DNA from: Pseudescherichia vulneris NBRC 102420
Lineage (GTDB): Bacteria; Pseudomonadota; Gammaproteobacteria; Enterobacterales; Enterobacteriaceae
Length of the DNA stretch: 64,000 nucleotides
NCBI RefSeq assembly: GCF_000759795.1
Contig: NZ_BBMZ01000003.1
Location: forward strand, 18,507-82,506
Direction: 5' to 3'
Under the pieces are notes generated by a model. The model had not been told where the DNA came from, did not search any database, and saw nothing but the letters and a program-made list of their open reading frames with translations. Made by a program: the position numbers and the translations under genes. Of the stretch, positions 1 through 9,893 are shown one piece after another; position 1 is the stretch's first letter, and each line of letters opens with the position of its first letter.

Positions 1-219
<219 letters not shown>

Positions 220-250
220 TTAAATTCGTATGGTTCAGTTCGCGCGTGGA

Positions 251-544
251 TTACGCTTCAACAATTGCCAGAATGTCAGATTCGGACATGATCAGGACTT
301 CCTGATCGTCGATTTTCTCTGCTTTCACGCCGTAGCCATCGTTGAAAATAACGATGTCGCCGACTTTCACGTCCAGCGGCTGCACGGATCCGTTTTCGAG
401 GATGCGGCCTTTACCGACAGCGATGATCTCGCCACGAGTAGATTTACCAGCAGCACTACCGGTCAGAACGATGCCGCCAGCTGATTTAGACTCGACTTCT
501 TTACGCTTGACGATGACACGGTCATGTAGTGGACGAATACTCAT
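251..544 (-). CDS. groS: Co-chaperonin GroES
   Basis: The 97-residue protein ([18 protein letters not shown]...) is the full 10-kDa co-chaperonin that forms the heptameric lid on GroEL. The mobile loop that binds GroEL is visible at about residues 17-32 ([16 protein letters not shown]). It is the first gene of the groESL operon, followed 43 bp later by groL on the same strand. Length and sequence are typical of Enterobacteriaceae. A sigma-32 type promoter lies about 85-110 bp upstream, consistent with heat-shock control. Confidence 0.98.
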   Translation of the reverse strand: MSIRPLHDRVIVKRKEVESKSAGGIVLTGSAAGKSTRGEIIAVGKGRILENGSVQPLDVKVGDIVIFNDGYGVKAEKIDDQEVLIMSESDILAIVEA

Positions 545-625
545 TGATAGCTCTCCTTTGAGAAAGTCAGTATCGGTTATGGATGACGCCGGTTCCTTTT
601 CGCTTCCCGGCTGGTGACGAGAGAG

Positions 626-655
626 ATGGGGATGGCCTTTTCACCCTTCAAGGGG
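626..655 (-). promoter_or_regulatory. Sigma-32 (heat shock) promoter of groESL
   Basis: On the minus strand a -35 element with CCCCTTGAA (complement of 647-655) is followed by a -10 element CCATCCCCAT (complement of 626-635). This arrangement matches the known E. coli groE RpoH promoter. It lies upstream of groS and within the 178-bp divergent groS/yjeH spacer. Confidence 0.9.
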
Positions 656-722
656 CCAACGAAAAAAAATTTGTGAAAGTGTTACCATCATCGTTCTTTG
701 GACAGGGGCAGGATAAGAATAG

Positions 723-1964
723 ATGAGTGGCTTAAAACAGGAGCTGGGACTGGCTCAGGGGGTGGGGCTGTTATCAACCTCACTGTTAGGGACTGGCGTA
801 TTTGCCGTGCCTGCACTGGCGGCGTTGGTGGCAGGTAATAATAGTCTGTGGGCATGGCCGGTGCTGATCGTCCTGGTTTTCCCCATTGCGATTGTCTTTG
901 CCCTGCTCGGGCGGCACTTCCCCAGCGCGGGCGGCGTGGCCCACTTTGTCGGCATGGCGTTTGGTCCGCGTCTGGAACGCGTCACGGGCTGGCTGTTTCT
1001 GTCGGTGATCCCGGTGGGGCTGCCCGCCGCGCTGCACATTGCCGCTGGCTTCTGGCAGGCGCTGTTTGGCTGGCACGGCCCGCTGCTGCTGATGGCGGAA
1101 CTGGGCACACTGCTGCTGGTATGGGCGGTGGGAACGCGGGGGGCCAGTTCCAGCGCCAATCTGCAAACCCTGGTCGCCGGGCTGATCGTGGCGCTGATCG
1201 CCGCCGTATGGTGGTATGGCGATCTGACGATCGCTGAGATCCCCTTCCCTGCCCCGCAGGACGTCGAAGCGTCTGGCCTGTTTGCTGCCCTGTCGGTGAT
1301 GTTCTGGTGCTTCGTAGGTCTGGAAGCGTTTGCCCACCTGGCCTCTGAATTCAAGCGTCCGGAGCGGGACTTCCCCCGCGCGCTGATGATCGGCCTGCTG
1401 CTGGCTGGCTTCGTCTACTGGGCCTGCACGGTGATTGTGCTGCACTTTGACGCCTATGGCGCCGATCGTGCTGCCGCGGCCTCGCTGCCGGGGATCGTGG
1501 TGCAGTTGTTTGGTGAGAAGGCGCTGTGGGTCGCCTGCGTGATTGGCTATCTGGCCTGCTTCGCCAGCCTTAACATCTACATTCAGAGCTTCGCCCGTCT
1601 GGTCTGGTCCCAGGCGATGTATAACACGCAGGGTCGCCTGGCCCAGCTATCAAAACGCCAGATCCCGTTTAATGCCCTGAATGCGGTACTCATCTGCTGC
1701 GTCATCAGCACGCTGGCCATCTACGTGCTGAAGATTAACCTCGACGCGCTGATTATCTATGCCAACGGCATTTTCATCATCATCTATCTGCTGTGCATGC
1801 TGGCGGGATGTCGTTTGCTGAAAGGGCGCTATCGCGCGCTGGCGGCGGTGGGTGGCCTGCTCTGTCTGCTGCTGCTGGCAATGGTAGGCTGGAAGAGCCT
1901 CTACGCCATTATTATGCTGGCGGCGCTGTGGTGGTTTTTACCCAAGCGCGCCATCGTGCATTAA
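723..1964 (+). CDS. yjeH: L-methionine / branched-chain amino acid exporter YjeH
   Basis: A 413-residue APC-superfamily inner-membrane transporter. The N-terminus (MSGLKQELGLAQGVGLLSTSL) with the GTGVFAVPA motif of TM1 is the YjeH signature; about 12 hydrophobic segments fill the length. In E. coli YjeH exports methionine and branched-chain amino acids. It is transcribed divergently from groS as in E. coli and is followed by a REP element. Start chosen at the ATG at 723. The function is carried over from the E. coli orthologue. Confidence 0.93.
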   Translation: MSGLKQELGLAQGVGLLSTSLLGTGVFAVPALAALVAGNNSLWAWPVLIVLVFPIAIVFALLGRHFPSAGGVAHFVGMAFGPRLERVTGWLFLSVIPVGLPAALHIAAGFWQALFGWHGPLLLMAELGTLLLVWAVGTRGASSSANLQTLVAGLIVALIAAVWWYGDLTIAEIPFPAPQDVEASGLFAALSVMFWCFVGLEAFAHLASEFKRPERDFPRALMIGLLLAGFVYWACTVIVLHFDAYGADRAAAASLPGIVVQLFGEKALWVACVIGYLACFASLNIYIQSFARLVWSQAMYNTQGRLAQLSKRQIPFNALNAVLICCVISTLAIYVLKINLDALIIYANGIFIIIYLLCMLAGCRLLKGRYRALAAVGGLLCLLLLAMVGWKSLYAIIMLAALWWFLPKRAIVH

Positions 1965-1968
1965 ATAA

Positions 1969-2000
1969 TGCCGGGTAGCGCTGCGCTTACCCGGCCTACG
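1969..2000. repeat. REP element between yjeH and fxsA
   Basis: An imperfect palindrome beginning TGCCGGGTAGCGC and ending ACCCGGCCTACGG lies between the convergent yjeH and fxsA ends. The same sequence type recurs at 38903-38934 and, in inverted pair, at 54553-54636. It fits the enterobacterial repetitive extragenic palindrome (REP) pattern. Confidence 0.85.
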
Positions 2001-2001
2001 G

Positions 2002-2472
2002 TTATTTATCGTCTTTATGATCGATACGGTCGCGGTACTCGTCCTTGCGCTGGTACTCGCCATCAAAGGTCTGACCGCCCTCGCTGCCAGCGCTGAACCC
2101 GCCACCCGGCATCCGGGAGAAGCGCAGATGCGGCAGCAGGCGCAGGGTCAGCAGCTTCTGCACCGGCGGTAATAGCAGCAGCAGGCCGAGCAGATCGGTA
2201 AAGAAGCCCGGCAGCAGCAGCAGCAGCCCGGCAATCATCAGCGATACGCTCTTGATCATTTCCGCTGCGGGACTCTCTCCGGCGGCCATCTTCTGCTGCA
2301 TCAGCAAAATATTTTTGAAGCCCTGGTTACGCACCAGCGACATACCGATGACGGAGGTAAAGATCACCAGCACCAGCGTGAGCAGGACGCCAAAGACGTG
2401 GGCGACCTGGATAAAAATCGAGATTTCGATGTAAACGTATAAAAATATTGCAATGAGTGGTATCCAGCGCAC
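2002..2472 (-). CDS. fxsA: FxsA family inner membrane protein
   Basis: The 156-residue product from the GTG at 2472 reads VRWIPLIAIFLYVYIEISIF, matching E. coli FxsA (158 residues, MRWLPFIAIFLYVYIEISIF). Overproduced FxsA relieves F-plasmid exclusion of phage T7; its normal role is unclear. Hydrophobic segments lie at about residues 3-20, 25-45 and 75-100, with a polar C-terminal tail (FDGEYQRKDE...). The GTG is chosen because an AGGAG box sits 7-8 bp upstream and homology begins exactly there; an upstream ATG at 2529 would add 19 unconserved residues. It is divergent from aspA. Confidence 0.92.
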   Translation of the reverse strand: MRWIPLIAIFLYVYIEISIFIQVAHVFGVLLTLVLVIFTSVIGMSLVRNQGFKNILLMQQKMAAGESPAAEMIKSVSLMIAGLLLLLPGFFTDLLGLLLLLPPVQKLLTLRLLPHLRFSRMPGGGFSAGSEGGQTFDGEYQRKDEYRDRIDHKDDK

Positions 2473-2573
2473 TGGCGTCTCCTGTAGGTTTGCGGCGTGC
2501 TTCTTATTGAGATGGTGCTTAATAAGCATAATTCAATAGGATTGCACGCCAGGTTGGCTGAAAATCTCTGGCC

Positions 2574-2589
2574 GGTGATGCATTTCACA
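2574..2589. promoter_or_regulatory. Probable CRP site between fxsA and aspA
   Basis: GGTGA-TGCATT-TCACA matches the CRP half-site consensus TGTGA-N6-TCACA at 9 of 10 positions. It lies about 190 bp before aspA and 100 bp before fxsA. aspA is catabolite-regulated in E. coli, which makes this a likely CRP site. The 2473-2775 spacer otherwise shows no gene. Confidence 0.55.
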
Positions 2590-2775
2590 AATTATTAAAA
2601 CTAATGCAACGACTAAGATAATAAGTGATCCAGATTACGGCATTTCGCTATCATCAGCATATGATCCCGGGTACGTGGCCGATTAAGGAAATAATCGTCG
2701 GTCAGCAAACACACAAAACCCCAGATGTACTGTGTGTTTAGTACATTCATTCGCAGCTTGAAAAAGAAGGTTCAC

Positions 2776-4212
2776 ATGTTAAACAGCATTCGTATCGAAG
2801 AAGATTTGTTGGGCACAAGGGAAGTACCAGCGGACGCTTACTACGGCATCCACACTCTGAGAGCGATTGAGAATTTCTACATCAGCAACAACAAAATCAG
2901 CGACATCCCTGAATTTGTACGTGGCATGGTGATGGTCAAGAAAGCCGCAGCGCTGGCGAACAAAGAGCTGCACACCATTCCCAAAAGCGTGGCAAATGCC
3001 ATCGTCGCCGCCTGTGATGAAGTCCTGAATAACGGTAAATGCATGGATCAGTTCCCGGTCGACGTCTATCAGGGCGGCGCAGGTACTTCCGTGAATATGA
3101 ACACCAACGAAGTGCTGGCAAACATTGGCCTTGAGCTGATGGGCCACCAGAAAGGCGACTACCAGTACCTGAACCCGAACGACCACGTCAACAAGTGCCA
3201 GTCCACCAACGACGCCTACCCGACCGGTTTCCGCATCGCGGTTTACGCCTCTATCGTTAAGCTAGTAGATGCCATTAACCAGCTCGGAGAAGGGTTCCAG
3301 AACAAGGCCGTTGAGTTCAAAGACATTCTGAAAATGGGCCGCACCCAGCTGCAGGATGCGGTGCCAATGACGCTGGGCCAGGAGTTTCACGCCTTTAACG
3401 TTCTGCTCAATGAAGAGACGCGCAACCTGCTGCGCACCGCCGAACTGCTGCTGGAGGTTAACCTCGGCGCGACGGCGATCGGCACGCGTCTGAACACCCC
3501 GGACGGCTATCAGCAGCTGGCGGTGCAGAAGCTGGCGGAAGTCAGCAACCTGCCGGTGGTTGCGGCGGAAGATCTTATCGAAGCGACCTCCGACTGCGGC
3601 GCATACGTTATGGTTCACAGCTCGCTGAAGCGCCTGGCGGTCAAGCTCTCTAAAATCTGTAACGACCTGCGCCTGCTCTCCTCCGGCCCACGCGCTGGCC
3701 TGAATGAGATCAACCTGCCCGAGCTGCAGGCTGGCTCCTCTATCATGCCTGCGAAGGTCAACCCGGTCGTGCCAGAGGTCGTGAACCAGGTCTGCTTTAA
3801 GGTTATCGGTAACGACATCACGGTCACTATGGCCTCTGAAGCGGGCCAGCTGCAGCTCAACGTGATGGAGCCGGTCATTGGCCAGGCGATGTTTGAGTCA
3901 ATCCACATTCTGACCAACGCCTGCTACAACCTGCTGGAGAAGTGCATCAACGGCATCACCGCCAACAAAGCGGTATGCGAGAGCTACGTCTACAACTCTA
4001 TCGGCATCGTGACCTACCTTAATCCGTTTATTGGTCACCACAACGGCGATATTGTTGGTAAAATCTGTGCCGAAACGGGCAAGAGCGTGCGTGAGGTCGT
4101 GCTTGAACGCGGCCTGCTGACCGAGGCGGAGCTGGATGACATCTTCTCGGCGCAAAACCTGATGCACCCGGCTTATAAAGCAAAACGGTATACGGATGAG
4201 AACGAACAGTAA
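2776..4212 (+). CDS. aspA: Aspartate ammonia-lyase (aspartase)
   Basis: A 478-residue aspartase catalysing L-aspartate to fumarate plus ammonia, supplying fumarate for anaerobic respiration. The fumarase/aspartase signature [12 protein letters not shown] is present at about residues 319-330, with flanking motifs [14 protein letters not shown] and [12 protein letters not shown]. The ATG at 2776 is chosen because the protein then has the E. coli length and begins [20 protein letters not shown]; the longer frame from 2725 adds unconserved residues. It is followed by a terminator and dcuA, as in E. coli. Confidence 0.97.
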   Translation: MLNSIRIEEDLLGTREVPADAYYGIHTLRAIENFYISNNKISDIPEFVRGMVMVKKAAALANKELHTIPKSVANAIVAACDEVLNNGKCMDQFPVDVYQGGAGTSVNMNTNEVLANIGLELMGHQKGDYQYLNPNDHVNKCQSTNDAYPTGFRIAVYASIVKLVDAINQLGEGFQNKAVEFKDILKMGRTQLQDAVPMTLGQEFHAFNVLLNEETRNLLRTAELLLEVNLGATAIGTRLNTPDGYQQLAVQKLAEVSNLPVVAAEDLIEATSDCGAYVMVHSSLKRLAVKLSKICNDLRLLSSGPRAGLNEINLPELQAGSSIMPAKVNPVVPEVVNQVCFKVIGNDITVTMASEAGQLQLNVMEPVIGQAMFESIHILTNACYNLLEKCINGITANKAVCESYVYNSIGIVTYLNPFIGHHNGDIVGKICAETGKSVREVVLERGLLTEAELDDIFSAQNLMHPAYKAKRYTDENEQ

Positions 4213-4236
4213 CCGTTCAACCGGGTAAGACCTCAA

Positions 4237-4265
4237 AGGCACGTCAGCGATGACGTGCCTTTTTG
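4237..4265 (+). terminator. Rho-independent terminator / attenuator between aspA and dcuA
   Basis: The inverted repeat AGGCACGTCA-GCGA-TGACGTGCCT is a perfect 10-bp stem followed by TTTTG. It sits 24 bp after the aspA stop and 66 bp before dcuA, so it probably sets aspA-only versus aspA-dcuA transcripts. Confidence 0.9.
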
Positions 4266-4330
4266 TTTATGGGTGCTACTAAAATTCAACATATCAATAT
4301 CAACTTGTATACACATCAAGGAAGCCAACT

Positions 4331-5632
4331 ATGTTTGCTGCGGAACTTGTGATCGTCCTGCTGGCGATTTACCTGGGTGCCAGACTCGGCGGGATCGGCA
4401 TCGGCTTTGCCGGTGGGCTTGGCGTACTCGTCCTGACGCTGTTTTTCCAGATCAAGCCCGGTGCGATCCCTTTTGACGTTATTGAGATCATCATGGCGGT
4501 GATCGCTGCGATTGCCGCGATGCAGGTGGCCGGGGGGATGGACTACCTGGTCAGCCTGGCGGAGCGCCTGCTGCGCCGTCACCCCAAGTACATCACCTTT
4601 CTCGCCCCGCTGGTGACCTGGTTTATGACCATTCTCGCCGGTACCGGGCACACTGCGTTCTCTACCCTGCCGGTGATCACCGAAGTAGCAAAAGAGCAGG
4701 GCATCCGCCCCTCTCGCCCGCTCTCTATCGCCGTGGTAGCCTCGCAGATCGCCATCACCGCCTCGCCCATTTCGGCAGCGGTGGTGTTTTTCGCCGGGAT
4801 CCTCGAACCGCTGGGCGTCAGCTACCTGACGCTGCTGGCGATCTGTATTCCGGTCACCCTGATCGCCATCATGCTCACCGCCGTGGTGTGTAACTTCCTC
4901 GGCGCAGAGCTAAAAGACGATCCGGTCTATCAGGAGCGGCTTGCTAAAGGCGAAGTGAAGCTGCGCGGCAACCAGGTTTTTCAGCTTAAGCCGCACGCCA
5001 AACGCTCGGTGATGCTGTTTCTGATCGGCATCGTCGCGGTGATGGTTTACGCCACCATTATCAGCCCAACGGTGGGACTCATTACCGATCCGGTTCTGCC
5101 GCGCAACGAGGCGATTGTGGTCTTTATGCTCACCATCGCCACGCTGATCTGCCTGAGCTGCAAGGTGGACACCGGTGAGATCCTCAACGCCAGCACCTTT
5201 AAGTCCGGGATGAGCGCCTGTATCTGCGTGCTGGGCGTGGCCTGGCTTGGGGACACCTTTGTGAAGACCCACATTGCGGATATCCAGAGCGTGGCGGGCG
5301 ACCTGCTGCACAGCTATCCATGGCTGCTGGCGGTGGTGCTCTTTTTTGCCGCCACCCTGCTCTACTCGCAGGCAGCGACCACCAAAGCACTGATGCCCGC
5401 CGCGCTGCTGCTCGGCGTTACCCCCCTGACCGCCATCGCTTCGTTCGCCGCCGTGTCGGCCCTGTTCGTGCTACCCACCTACCCGACGCTGCTGGCGGCG
5501 GTAGAGATGGACGATACCGGCTCGACCCGCATCGGCAAATATGTCTTTAACCACGCTTTCCTGATCCCCGGCGTGATCGCCATCGCCCTGTGCGTCATTC
5601 TGGGCTTCGTTATTGGCGGGATTGTTTTGTAG
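4331..5632 (+). CDS. dcuA: Anaerobic C4-dicarboxylate transporter DcuA
   Basis: A 433-residue polytopic inner-membrane carrier that exchanges fumarate, aspartate or malate for succinate. The N-terminus MFAAELVIVLLAIYLGARLGGIGIGFAGG and the motif TWFMTILAGTGHTAFS are characteristic of the Dcu family; ten or more hydrophobic segments are visible. The length equals that of E. coli DcuA. It follows aspA with an intervening terminator hairpin, linking aspartate import and deamination to fumarate supply. An AAGGA box precedes the ATG. Confidence 0.97.
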   Translation: MFAAELVIVLLAIYLGARLGGIGIGFAGGLGVLVLTLFFQIKPGAIPFDVIEIIMAVIAAIAAMQVAGGMDYLVSLAERLLRRHPKYITFLAPLVTWFMTILAGTGHTAFSTLPVITEVAKEQGIRPSRPLSIAVVASQIAITASPISAAVVFFAGILEPLGVSYLTLLAICIPVTLIAIMLTAVVCNFLGAELKDDPVYQERLAKGEVKLRGNQVFQLKPHAKRSVMLFLIGIVAVMVYATIISPTVGLITDPVLPRNEAIVVFMLTIATLICLSCKVDTGEILNASTFKSGMSACICVLGVAWLGDTFVKTHIADIQSVAGDLLHSYPWLLAVVLFFAATLLYSQAATTKALMPAALLLGVTPLTAIASFAAVSALFVLPTYPTLLAAVEMDDTGSTRIGKYVFNHAFLIPGVIAIALCVILGFVIGGIVL

Positions 5633-5744
5633 CAGGCATGAAGGTGTAAATGTCGTTAAAATCGGGCTGCCTGGCGGCCCGGTTGATTAATCCCCCGCCA
5701 GCGGCATGCTATAGTGGCTTTTTTCGTCTGATACGAGATTGCCG

Positions 5745-6068
5745 ATGAACACGCCTGATGCCGTCGTTGTGCTCTGTACTGCCCCGGATGAAGCCACCGC
5801 CCAGGACCTGGCGGCGAAAGTGCTGGCGGATAAACTCGCTGCCTGCGTAACGATTTTGCCCGGTGCCACCTCCCTCTACTATTGGGAAGGTAAGCTGGAG
5901 CAGGAGTATGAAGTCCAGATGCTGCTGAAAAGCACTCCCGCGCATCAGGAGGCGCTGCTGGCCTGCCTGAAATCGCACCATCCGTATCAGACCCCTGAAC
6001 TATTAGTGCTGCCCGTCGCATATGGAGACAACGATTACCTCTCATGGCTCAACGCATCCTTACGTTAA
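5745..6068 (+). CDS. cutA: Divalent-cation tolerance protein CutA
   Basis: A 107-residue member of the trimeric CutA1 family linked to copper and divalent-cation tolerance. The conserved core [32 protein letters not shown] and [15 protein letters not shown] is intact. The ATG at 5745 is preferred (ACGAGA 7 bp upstream) over a TTG two codons earlier. The 3' end overlaps dsbD by 25 bp, as in E. coli, which implies translational coupling. The biochemical role of the family remains loosely defined. Confidence 0.94.
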   Translation: MNTPDAVVVLCTAPDEATAQDLAAKVLADKLAACVTILPGATSLYYWEGKLEQEYEVQMLLKSTPAHQEALLACLKSHHPYQTPELLVLPVAYGDNDYLSWLNASLR

Positions 6069-7732
6069 TCCTGCTGTTTTGCAGTACGTCCACCTTTGCC
6101 GGGTTGTTTGACGCGCCCGGCGCCGGGAAGTTTGTTCCTGCGGATAGCGCGTTTACCTTCGACTTTCAGCAAAATGAGCACGACCTGACGCTCAACTGGC
6201 AGATCAAAGAGGGCTACTACCTCTATCGCCAGCAAATCAGCGTCACGCCCGCGCAGGCAGACATCGCCCCGCTCCAGCTCCCGAAAGGGGAGAGCCACAA
6301 AGATGAATTCTTTGGCACCAGCGAAATTTATCGCCAGCGGCTCAGCCTGCCGGTGACGGTGCGCTCGGCCAACAAAGCGGCGACGCTGACCGTGACCTAC
6401 CAGGGGTGTGCGGCGGCAGGCTTCTGTTATCCGCCGGAGACAAAGGTCGTGCCGGTCAGTGAGGTGCAGCCGCTGGCACAAAACGTGCCGGATCAACCTG
6501 CCCCTGCATCAGCTGCGCCCGCGCTGCCCTTCTCGGCGCTGTGGGCGCTGCTGATCGGGATTGGCATCGCCTTTACCCCCTGCGTGCTGCCAATGTACCC
6601 GCTCATCTCCGGCATTGTGCTGGGAGGCAAATCGCGCCTCTCTACCGGACGCGCGCTGCTGCTGACCGTGCTCTACGTGCAGGGCATGGCCCTCACCTAT
6701 ACCGCGCTGGGTCTCGTCGTGGCCGCCGCCGGGCTACAGTTTCAGGCAGCGCTCCAGCATCCCTATGTATTAATCGGCCTGTCGGTGATTTTCACCCTGC
6801 TGGCCCTGTCGATGTTCGGTCTGTTCACCCTCCAGCTGCCATCGTCTGTTCAGACGCGCCTGAGCCTGATGAGCAACCGCCAGCAGGGCGGCTCAGCGGG
6901 CGGCGTCTTTGCGATGGGGGCCATCGCCGGGCTGATCTGCTCCCCCTGCACCACCGCGCCGCTCAGCGCCATCCTGCTCTATATCGCCCAGAGCGGTAAC
7001 CTGTGGCTCGGCGGCGGTACGCTCTATCTCTACGCGCTCGGCATGGGCATCCCGCTGATTCTGGTGACCCTGTTCGGCAACCGACTGCTGCCAAAAAGCG
7101 GCCCGTGGATGGAGCAGGTCAAAATCGCCTTTGGCTTTGCGATCCTCGCCCTGCCGGTCTTTTTACTGGAGCGCATACTGGGCGAGACGTGGGGCCTGCG
7201 CCTCTGGTCGCTGCTCGGCGTGGCGTTTTTCGGCTGGGCATTTATCACCTGTTTGACGGGTACCCGGCGCGGAATACGTGTGCTACAGATCGTCCTGCTG
7301 GGCGCAGCGCTGGTCAGCGCGAAGCCGCTGCAGGACTGGGCGTTTGGCGTCAGCGCCTCCGCCCCGCAGGCGCAGCTGAACTTTACCCGCATCGCCAACG
7401 TGGATGAGCTAAACCAGGCCCTGGCGCAGGCCAGGGGCAAACCGGTCATGCTCGATCTCTACGCCGACTGGTGCGTGGCCTGTAAAGAGTTTGAGAAGTA
7501 CACCTTCAGCGATCCGCAGGTACAGGCGGCGCTGAAGGAGACGGTGCTGTTGCAGGCGGACGTGACCGCTAACAGCGCCGAGGATGCCGCCCTGCTTCGC
7601 CATCTTGGCGTGCCGGGCCTGCCGACAATTCTGTTCTTTGACGCCCAGGGCAACGCGCAGCCTGCGCAACGGGTGGCAGGATTTATGGACGCGGAAGCAT
7701 TTAGTAGACATTTGCGCAATCGCCAGCCATAA
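6044..7732 (+). CDS. dsbD: Thiol:disulfide interchange protein DsbD
   Basis: A 562-residue inner-membrane electron carrier that moves reducing power from cytosolic thioredoxin to periplasmic DsbC, DsbG and CcmG. After a signal peptide (residues 1-19, ending TFA), the periplasmic alpha domain carries the redox cysteines in [12 protein letters not shown]. The central eight-helix beta domain has CVLPMYPL and [10 protein letters not shown] cysteines, and the C-terminal thioredoxin-like gamma domain has [14 protein letters not shown]. All six functional cysteines are present. It overlaps cutA and precedes yjdC by 20 bp. Confidence 0.97.
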   Translation: MAQRILTLILLFCSTSTFAGLFDAPGAGKFVPADSAFTFDFQQNEHDLTLNWQIKEGYYLYRQQISVTPAQADIAPLQLPKGESHKDEFFGTSEIYRQRLSLPVTVRSANKAATLTVTYQGCAAAGFCYPPETKVVPVSEVQPLAQNVPDQPAPASAAPALPFSALWALLIGIGIAFTPCVLPMYPLISGIVLGGKSRLSTGRALLLTVLYVQGMALTYTALGLVVAAAGLQFQAALQHPYVLIGLSVIFTLLALSMFGLFTLQLPSSVQTRLSLMSNRQQGGSAGGVFAMGAIAGLICSPCTTAPLSAILLYIAQSGNLWLGGGTLYLYALGMGIPLILVTLFGNRLLPKSGPWMEQVKIAFGFAILALPVFLLERILGETWGLRLWSLLGVAFFGWAFITCLTGTRRGIRVLQIVLLGAALVSAKPLQDWAFGVSASAPQAQLNFTRIANVDELNQALAQARGKPVMLDLYADWCVACKEFEKYTFSDPQVQAALKETVLLQADVTANSAEDAALLRHLGVPGLPTILFFDAQGNAQPAQRVAGFMDAEAFSRHLRNRQP

Positions 7733-7752
7733 ACTACACCAGGAGTGGAAAA

Positions 7753-8355
7753 ATGGTTCTAAAAACGCAGGAGAACACCGTGCAACGTGAAGACGTCTTA
7801 GGGAAAACATTGCAGTGGCTTGAGATCGAAGGCCTTGCTGCCACGACGCCCGAAATTATCGCCGAACGTCTTAATTATCCATTGGACGAGTTTTTGCGCT
7901 TTTGGCCCGATAAAGAGGCGCTGCATTACGATGCGCTGCGCCACCTCAGCCAGCAGGTTGATGCCTGGCGCAGGCAGATGCTGTTAAACGACGAGCTGAG
8001 CAAAGAGCAGAAGCTGCTGGCTCGCTATACGGCGCTTACCGAGTGCGTCACTAACCATCGCTATCCAGGCTGCCTGTTCATTGCTGCCTGCACTATCTAT
8101 CCGGATCCGGCTCATCCTATTCATCAGCTGGCGGATCAGCAAAAGAGTGCGGCGTATGCCTATACCCACGAGCTGCTGACCTCGCTGGAAGTCGACGATC
8201 CGGCCATGGTCGCGAAACAGATGGAGCTGGTGCTGGAGGGCTGCCTCAGCCGTATGCTGGTCAACCGTAGCCAGGTAGACGTCGATACCGCCTACCGGCT
8301 GGCAGAGGATATTCTCCGCTTTGCCCAGTGCCGCATGGGCGGCGCGCTGACCTGA
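7753..8355 (+). CDS. yjdC: TetR/AcrR-family transcriptional regulator YjdC
   Basis: A DNA-binding regulator with an N-terminal helix-turn-helix (about residues 10-55 of the longer form) and a ligand-binding C-terminal half. It matches E. coli YjdC through QREDVLG..., the CLFIAACT region and the end [17 protein letters not shown]. Two starts are plausible: the ATG at 7753 with AGGAG 7 bp upstream, and a GTG at 7780 that corresponds to the E. coli start and has its own CAGGAG. It lies 20 bp after dsbD and may be cotranscribed. The effector is unknown. Confidence 0.88.
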   Translation: MVLKTQENTVQREDVLGKTLQWLEIEGLAATTPEIIAERLNYPLDEFLRFWPDKEALHYDALRHLSQQVDAWRRQMLLNDELSKEQKLLARYTALTECVTNHRYPGCLFIAACTIYPDPAHPIHQLADQQKSAAYAYTHELLTSLEVDDPAMVAKQMELVLEGCLSRMLVNRSQVDVDTAYRLAEDILRFAQCRMGGALT

Positions 8356-8357
8356 TA

Positions 8358-8960
8358 TCAGATCAGCAGCCCTGCCCACGCAGAGATCAGCAGGCACAGC
8401 GCCATTGCCCGCTGAAACCACACCAGCGAGGCAGGGGTGCGAAAGATTCGGTTTACCGCTCTGCCGCAGAACGCCCAGAGGGTCAGGCAGAACTGGGAGA
8501 TAATCAAGAACAGCAGCGCCATCATGGCGATCTCCCGCAGCGGATGCGCCCCATTGGGCGCAAACAGACTCACCACCGCCAGCGCCATCATCCAGGTTTT
8601 CGGGTTAATCAACTGCAACATGGCTGCCGCCCGAACGCTAAAGGGCCGCTGTGCCTCACCCTCCAACTGTGCCGCTGGCGCACGAAACAGCTGCCAGCTC
8701 ATCCAGCTTAGCCACAGCACGCCCGCCCAGCTCATCCCGCTACGTACCAGCGGGTGCTGGCGCAGCACTTCCCCTGCCCCCGCTCCAGAGACTAGCACAA
8801 TCAGGCTGGCCGCCACACAGGCGCTCACTACGGCGGGCAGCGTCGCCTTCACGCCGAAGCGCTGGCTGCTGGAGAGCACCAGGATATTGGTGGGGCCGGG
8901 CGTAATGGACGCCACGAAAGCAAACAGCATAAACGGTAGATAGGCATAGAACATATTCAC
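8358..8960 (-). CDS. LysE/RhtB-family amino acid exporter
   Basis: A 200-residue membrane protein of the LysE superfamily: MNMFYAYLPFMLFAFVASITPGPTNILVLS carries the family motif TPGPTN near residues 20-25, and about six hydrophobic segments follow, with LINPKTWMMALAVV near the middle. Such proteins export amino acids or related metabolites by proton antiport; the substrate cannot be read from sequence. The GTG at 8960 is the start (AAGGAG 8 bp upstream). It lies 38 bp downstream of an AraC-type regulator on the same strand, probably its regulator, and is not part of the E. coli backbone here. Confidence 0.85.
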   Translation of the reverse strand: MNMFYAYLPFMLFAFVASITPGPTNILVLSSSQRFGVKATLPAVVSACVAASLIVLVSGAGAGEVLRQHPLVRSGMSWAGVLWLSWMSWQLFRAPAAQLEGEAQRPFSVRAAAMLQLINPKTWMMALAVVSLFAPNGAHPLREIAMMALLFLIISQFCLTLWAFCGRAVNRIFRTPASLVWFQRAMALCLLISAWAGLLI

Positions 8961-8998
8961 AGGCAGGACTCCTTATTATCGTTGTCCCGACTGTCGCG

Positions 8999-9841
8999 TT
9001 ATTTCATTGTCGCGTCTGGAAGATTTGTGCATAAGCTGCGGTAACGCGCCGGAGAGAGGCGATACGCCCGCTGGAACCAGCGCCCGAGGTGGCTCTGATC
9101 GGCAAAGCCTAATGCCGCCGCCACGCTGGCTGGCTGCTCCCCCTTTGCCAGCATGCCGCGGGCGCTCGCCAGCCGGAGCTGGATCAGCCAGGCGTGGGGC
9201 GAGAGGTGAAACTCGCGCTTAAAGCAGCGCGTGAGGGTGAAGCGATCGGTGCCGGTCTCCCGCGCCACGTCGTCCAGGCCGACGTTATCTCCCCGATGGG
9301 CGTAGAGATAATCCCGCGCCCGGTGGGCGATGGCCGCACTCTGACGCTGCGCCGAGAGCCGCTTGCGCCACTGGCAGTGGTGTGTCAGCTGGCCCAGCAG
9401 CCCATCCATCATGCCCTGCTGCACGATGCGCATCTCATCATTATGCAGGGTGAAGAAGGTCTGGGCGATGGTGTTCACCAGCTGCGGCGCACGGGCGATG
9501 GTCTGGTCAAAGTGCAGCGAGTAGCTTGAGGGCGTGGCATCGTACAGGCCGCGCAGGGTGTCGCTCAGCCAGCGTTCATCGAGATAGAACGTCAGGTAGG
9601 TAAAGCCGCCCTCTACCGGCGCGTCGCCGTCGTGGATCTCGCCCGGCTCCAGTAGAAACGCGTCCCCTGGCGTGCTGCGATGGCGCTCGCGGCGGCAGTG
9701 AAACTGCTGAGTGCCGGTCAGGGTGATGCCCACCAGGTAGCTGTCGTGCCAGTGCGGATCGAAGGCGTGACCTTCAAAGTGCGCGCGGATGGTTTCGATG
9801 CCGGTATCGGCATGCTGCCGCAGCTCAAGCCAGTCTGCCAT
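8999..9841 (-). CDS. AraC-family transcriptional regulator
   Basis: A 280-residue protein with an N-terminal cupin-type ligand-binding domain (HWHDSYLVGITLTGTQQF, LLEPGEIHDG) and a C-terminal pair of AraC helix-turn-helix motifs (LDDVARETGTDRFTLTRCFKREF; PASVAAALGFADQSHLGRWFQRAYRLSPARYR). The ATG at 9841 has AGGAGG 5 bp upstream; an earlier in-frame ATG lacks this. It is followed by a LysE exporter gene, so the likely job is sensing a small molecule and activating its export. The last ten codons (CTNLPDATMK) extend past the usual end of the domain and contain one copy of a duplicated 18-bp element. Confidence 0.87.
   Translation of the reverse strand: MADWLELRQHADTGIETIRAHFEGHAFDPHWHDSYLVGITLTGTQQFHCRRERHRSTPGDAFLLEPGEIHDGDAPVEGGFTYLTFYLDERWLSDTLRGLYDATPSSYSLHFDQTIARAPQLVNTIAQTFFTLHNDEMRIVQQGMMDGLLGQLTHHCQWRKRLSAQRQSAAIAHRARDYLYAHRGDNVGLDDVARETGTDRFTLTRCFKREFHLSPHAWLIQLRLASARGMLAKGEQPASVAAALGFADQSHLGRWFQRAYRLSPARYRSLCTNLPDATMK
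9014..9031. repeat. 18-bp element, copy 1, upstream of the LysE exporter
   Basis: GTCTGGAAGATTTGTGCA occurs here inside the last codons of the AraC gene, 53 bp before the LysE GTG. An identical copy lies 52 bp before the AraC gene (9894-9911). The matched spacing suggests an operator. Confidence 0.7.
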
Positions 9842-9850
9842 ATCAACCTC

Positions 9851-9885
9851 CTGAATGATTCCCGAGTGTAGCATCAATCATTCAG
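9851..9885. promoter_or_regulatory. Promoter region of the AraC gene with 10-bp inverted repeat
   Basis: CTGAATGATT (9851-9860) and AATCATTCAG (9876-9885) form a perfect 10-bp inverted repeat with a 15-bp spacer. The spacer contains a -10 candidate TACACT (minus strand, 9865-9870). A repressor or the AraC protein itself could bind here; the promoter assignment is inference. Confidence 0.5.
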
Positions 9886-9893
9886 CCTGAAAG

